From: Syntrophomonadaceae bacterium
GTDB taxonomy: Bacteria > Bacillota > Dethiobacteria > DTU022
DNA: 8,555 bases
Direction of reading: 5' to 3'
NCBI GenBank assembly: GCA_007130585.1
Contig: SLSE01000199.1
Span: 1-8,555 of the forward strand
The stretch's first letter is position 1. Every line of letters begins with the position of its first letter. The notes under the pieces are model-generated. The model saw only the letters and a list, made by a program, of their open reading frames with translations. It was not told where the DNA came from and did not search any database. Made by a program: the position numbers and the translations under genes. This document shows positions 6,838 to 8,555 of this stretch, in pieces.

Positions 6838-6847
6838 CCGCTATTAC

Positions 6848-8398
6848 TTAAGATCGCCCGTCCCCGGGCTGCACGATCCGGTACAGGTCCCTGCGCCGGT
6901 CTTTGAGCTGGGTTACGGTGCCCGTGCTGCGGTGGCGGCGGACGAGTTCGAGGTCCACCTCGCCGATAACAATAGTTTCGATATTGGCGCTGCACTCGCC
7001 GACAATGCCGTCGCGGGCAAAGGTAAAGTCCGAGGGGGAGAATATGCCGGACTGGGCATACATGGTATCGGTGCGGGGCACGTGGGTGAGGTTGCCCACG
7101 GTGCCGGAGATAACGGTATAAATTTCGTTTTCCACGGCGCGGGCCTGGGCGCAGTAGCGCACCCGCAGGTAGCCCTGGCGGTCATCTGTGGCGAAAGGAC
7201 TGAATATAATGCGGGCTCCGCGGTCGACGGCCAGGCGGCAGAGCTCGGGAAACTGGATATCGTAGCAGATCAGGATTGCTATTTTACCGCAGTCGGTATC
7301 GAACACTTCCAGTTCCCGTCCGGGCTGAACGGCCCACCAGGTTTTTTCGTCGGGGGTAATGTGCAGCTTGTACTGCCGTTCGATGGTGCCGTTGCGGCGG
7401 AACAGGTAGCTGACGTTGTAGATCAGTCCGTCTTCCTCGACAAAATGCGAACCGCCGATTATGTTGATATTGTGCTTGACAGCCAGGGTGCTGAAAAGTT
7501 CTATGTACTGCTCGGTATACTCGGCCAGGCGGCGGACCTGGAGGCTGGGCACGCTTTCACCGAGGAAGGAAAGAAGCTGGGTGGTAAAGGTTTCGGGAAA
7601 GACAACAAAGTCAGACTCATCCAGGGCCGCTACGTCAACGTAGTATTCGCACTGGCTGGCAAAGGCCTGGAAGGAATCTATTTTCTTCAACATGTACTGC
7701 ACGGCACAGATCCTGACCGGAAAAGCGCGCATGTAGAGGCGTTTTGAGCGGGGCAGGTAATCGACATTGCTCCACTCGAGAAGCACGGCGTAAGTTTTTG
7801 AAGCCTTATCGTCTTCGAGGTAGCGGGGGTTGACCCACTTCAGCTTAAAGCCGTTCAGCAGCTGGAAGCTTAACACGGGATCGAATATTTTTTGCTGGAT
7901 AACCTGCTGTACGTACTCCGATGCGCTCATTTTATCGGCATAGTTGTGGTAGTTGGGTATGCGCCCCCCGACCAGGAAGCTTTCCAGGTTAAGGCGGCGG
8001 ACCAGTTCTTTCCGCTTGTCATAGAGACGGGTCCCGATATGCAGGCCACGGAAATCGGGGTGGACCATGATCGCTATGCCGTAGAGATGTTTTCCCTCGG
8101 GATCGTGGTTGGTAATGTATCCGTCATCGGTAATTTCATCGAAGGTGTGGCGGTCCTCGTATTCGTTAAAGTCGATGATCAGGCTTGATGAAGCGCCGAT
8201 AATCCTGCCCTCGTATTCGACACAGATCTGTCCTTCGGGAAATATATCTATATGGCTTTTAAGATGCTCCCTGGTCCACGGTTCCATTTCGGGAAAGCAG
8301 GTTTTGGTTAATGCTACTATTTCATCGAGATCTTTTTCCTCCACGTTGCGGATGATAATCCTTTTTTCCATTTTTGAAAGATCGATTTGATCAGACAC
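6848..8398 (-). CDS. GNAT acetyltransferase - carbon-nitrogen hydrolase fusion (YhcX-like)
   Basis: A 516-residue two-domain protein. Residues about 12-215 form a GNAT-type N-acetyltransferase, with the acetyl-CoA pyrophosphate loop around VHPDFRGLHIGTRLYD (112-127; R117-G-L-H-I-G122). Residues about 226-510 form a nitrilase-superfamily amidohydrolase with a complete triad: Glu269 in FVVFPETF, Lys344 in QYKLHITPDE, and nucleophile Cys378 in ICYDIQFPE. Architecture and length match B. subtilis YhcX (about 513 residues), so this is a native fusion and not a misassembly. Such enzymes hydrolyse amides or transfer acyl groups; the substrate is unknown. The start is GTG at 8398 with GGAGGT (8413-8408) 9 bases upstream; the later ATG (residue 10) has no ribosome site. 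It appears to be transcribed alone: a hairpin lies upstream and a terminator 250 bases downstream. Confidence 0.95.
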   Translation of the reverse strand: MSDQIDLSKMEKRIIIRNVEEKDLDEIVALTKTCFPEMEPWTREHLKSHIDIFPEGQICVEYEGRIIGASSSLIIDFNEYEDRHTFDEITDDGYITNHDPEGKHLYGIAIMVHPDFRGLHIGTRLYDKRKELVRRLNLESFLVGGRIPNYHNYADKMSASEYVQQVIQQKIFDPVLSFQLLNGFKLKWVNPRYLEDDKASKTYAVLLEWSNVDYLPRSKRLYMRAFPVRICAVQYMLKKIDSFQAFASQCEYYVDVAALDESDFVVFPETFTTQLLSFLGESVPSLQVRRLAEYTEQYIELFSTLAVKHNINIIGGSHFVEEDGLIYNVSYLFRRNGTIERQYKLHITPDEKTWWAVQPGRELEVFDTDCGKIAILICYDIQFPELCRLAVDRGARIIFSPFATDDRQGYLRVRYCAQARAVENEIYTVISGTVGNLTHVPRTDTMYAQSGIFSPSDFTFARDGIVGECSANIETIVIGEVDLELVRRHRSTGTVTQLKDRRRDLYRIVQPGDGRS

Positions 8399-8432
8399 CG
8401 GCCAGGCACCTCCATATTGCGATAGATAGTTT

Positions 8433-8446
8433 CCCGTCGGGACGGG
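8433..8446. promoter_or_regulatory. short GC-rich inverted repeat in the leader of the GNAT-hydrolase gene
   Basis: CCCGTC (8433-8438) and GACGGG (8441-8446) are complementary around a 2-base centre, 35-48 bases upstream of the GTG start. It may be a protein-binding dyad or a leader hairpin. No good -35/-10 pair was found in 8399-8474; TATAAA at 8466-8461 on the minus strand is the only -10-like box. Confidence 0.25.
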
Positions 8447-8474
8447 TAATCTCCTGACTATTTATAAAGGAAAT

Positions 8475-8501
8475 CCTGCCCGGTTATGTAATCCGGGCAG
8501 G
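8475..8501 (-). terminator. strong hairpin, probable terminator of an upstream minus-strand gene outside the window
   Basis: CCTGCCCGG (8475-8483) and CCGGGCAGG (8493-8501) form a perfect 9-bp stem with a 9-base loop. Read on the minus strand, the tail is ATTTCCTTTATAAAT, only moderately T-rich; the plus-strand tail (CAGATTATTT) is poorer. Minus-strand orientation is therefore preferred, closing transcription from a gene beyond the right edge. No coding is seen in 8502-8555. Confidence 0.5.
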
Positions 8502-8555
8502 CAGATTATTTCATGGCTGGAAATAAGTTGACAGATCACCCGGCCCCTGCTAGCT

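Larger units (their letters stand above)
6599..6847 (-). other. non-coding stretch with several hairpins between the GNAT-hydrolase stop and its terminator
   Basis: There is no convincing gene on either strand. Structure seen: GGCAGTT/AACTGCC (6675-6681 with 6689-6695, 7-base loop); the 3' part of this stem (CTGCC, 6691-6695) can instead pair with GGCAG at 6710-6714; GGGG-TTTT-CCCC at 6733-6744; and a 7-bp stem with one bulge, 6743-6749 with 6759-6766. It could be a structured 3' untranslated region, a processed small RNA or a decayed element. I do not recognise a riboswitch class, tRNA, SRP RNA or 6S RNA in it. Confidence 0.4.

Noticed and set aside
6599..6847. Known riboswitch, SRP RNA, tRNA or 6S RNA
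   Set aside because: I looked for conserved cores (c-di-GMP, yybP-ykoY, NiCo, fluoride, glycine, SRP domain IV, tRNA T-loop) and found none that fits.
6629..7747. Plus-strand open frame of 372 codons opposite the GNAT-hydrolase gene
   Set aside because: It lies mostly antisense to a gene with two intact, recognisable domains, has no good ribosome site, and its translation matches no family I know. It is an open shadow frame.
6848..8398. Two separate genes wrongly joined (GNAT and nitrilase)
   Set aside because: The frame is continuous without internal stop, and the same fused architecture and length are known from YhcX-type proteins.
8528..8533. Perfect TTGACA on the plus strand near the right edge
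   Set aside because: The matching -10 would fall at or beyond the window end, and no plus-strand gene is visible to support it.

Overview
The window looks like ordinary chromosome of a Bacillota (Firmicutes) bacterium, probably a Clostridia-type lineage. The grounds are strong AGGAGG-type ribosome sites, frequent TTG and GTG starts (four of seven genes), sigma-A-like promoter boxes, and a gene set typical of that phylum: YyaL-like thioredoxin-domain protein, YhcX-like acetyltransferase/amidohydrolase fusion, YkwD-like CAP protein, YibE/F-like membrane protein. This placement is inference; there is no rRNA or marker gene. I see no phage, transposase, CRISPR or defence gene.

Left block (1-3159, minus strand). 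A CAP-domain membrane-anchored protein, a YibE/F-family membrane protein 43 bases downstream, and, after a 102-base gap, a MerA-like FAD/pyridine-nucleotide disulfide reductase whose 3' end runs off the window's left edge. Spacing suggests one transcription unit, possibly with an internal promoter before the reductase.

Centre (3160-5737). A 236-base divergent intergenic region holds an extended -10 promoter for a small HIT-family hydrolase on the plus strand. This gene runs head-on into the minus-strand YyaL-like gene, and their 3' ends overlap by 53 bases.

Right block (5738-8555, minus strand). A ZIP-family metal transporter lies upstream of yyaL. It has its own good promoter, with an inverted repeat placed like an operator. 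Upstream of it is a 369-base gap containing an intrinsic terminator, several hairpins (two mutually exclusive) and a roughly 25-base imperfect direct repeat. Then comes a GNAT-carbon/nitrogen hydrolase fusion. The right end is non-coding and carries a strong 9-bp hairpin, probably the terminator of a gene outside the window.

The genes do not form an obvious single pathway. The parts least explained by known families are the non-coding stretch 6555-6847, the ZIP control region, and the association of CAP, YibE/F and MerA-like genes. I found no convincing new system.
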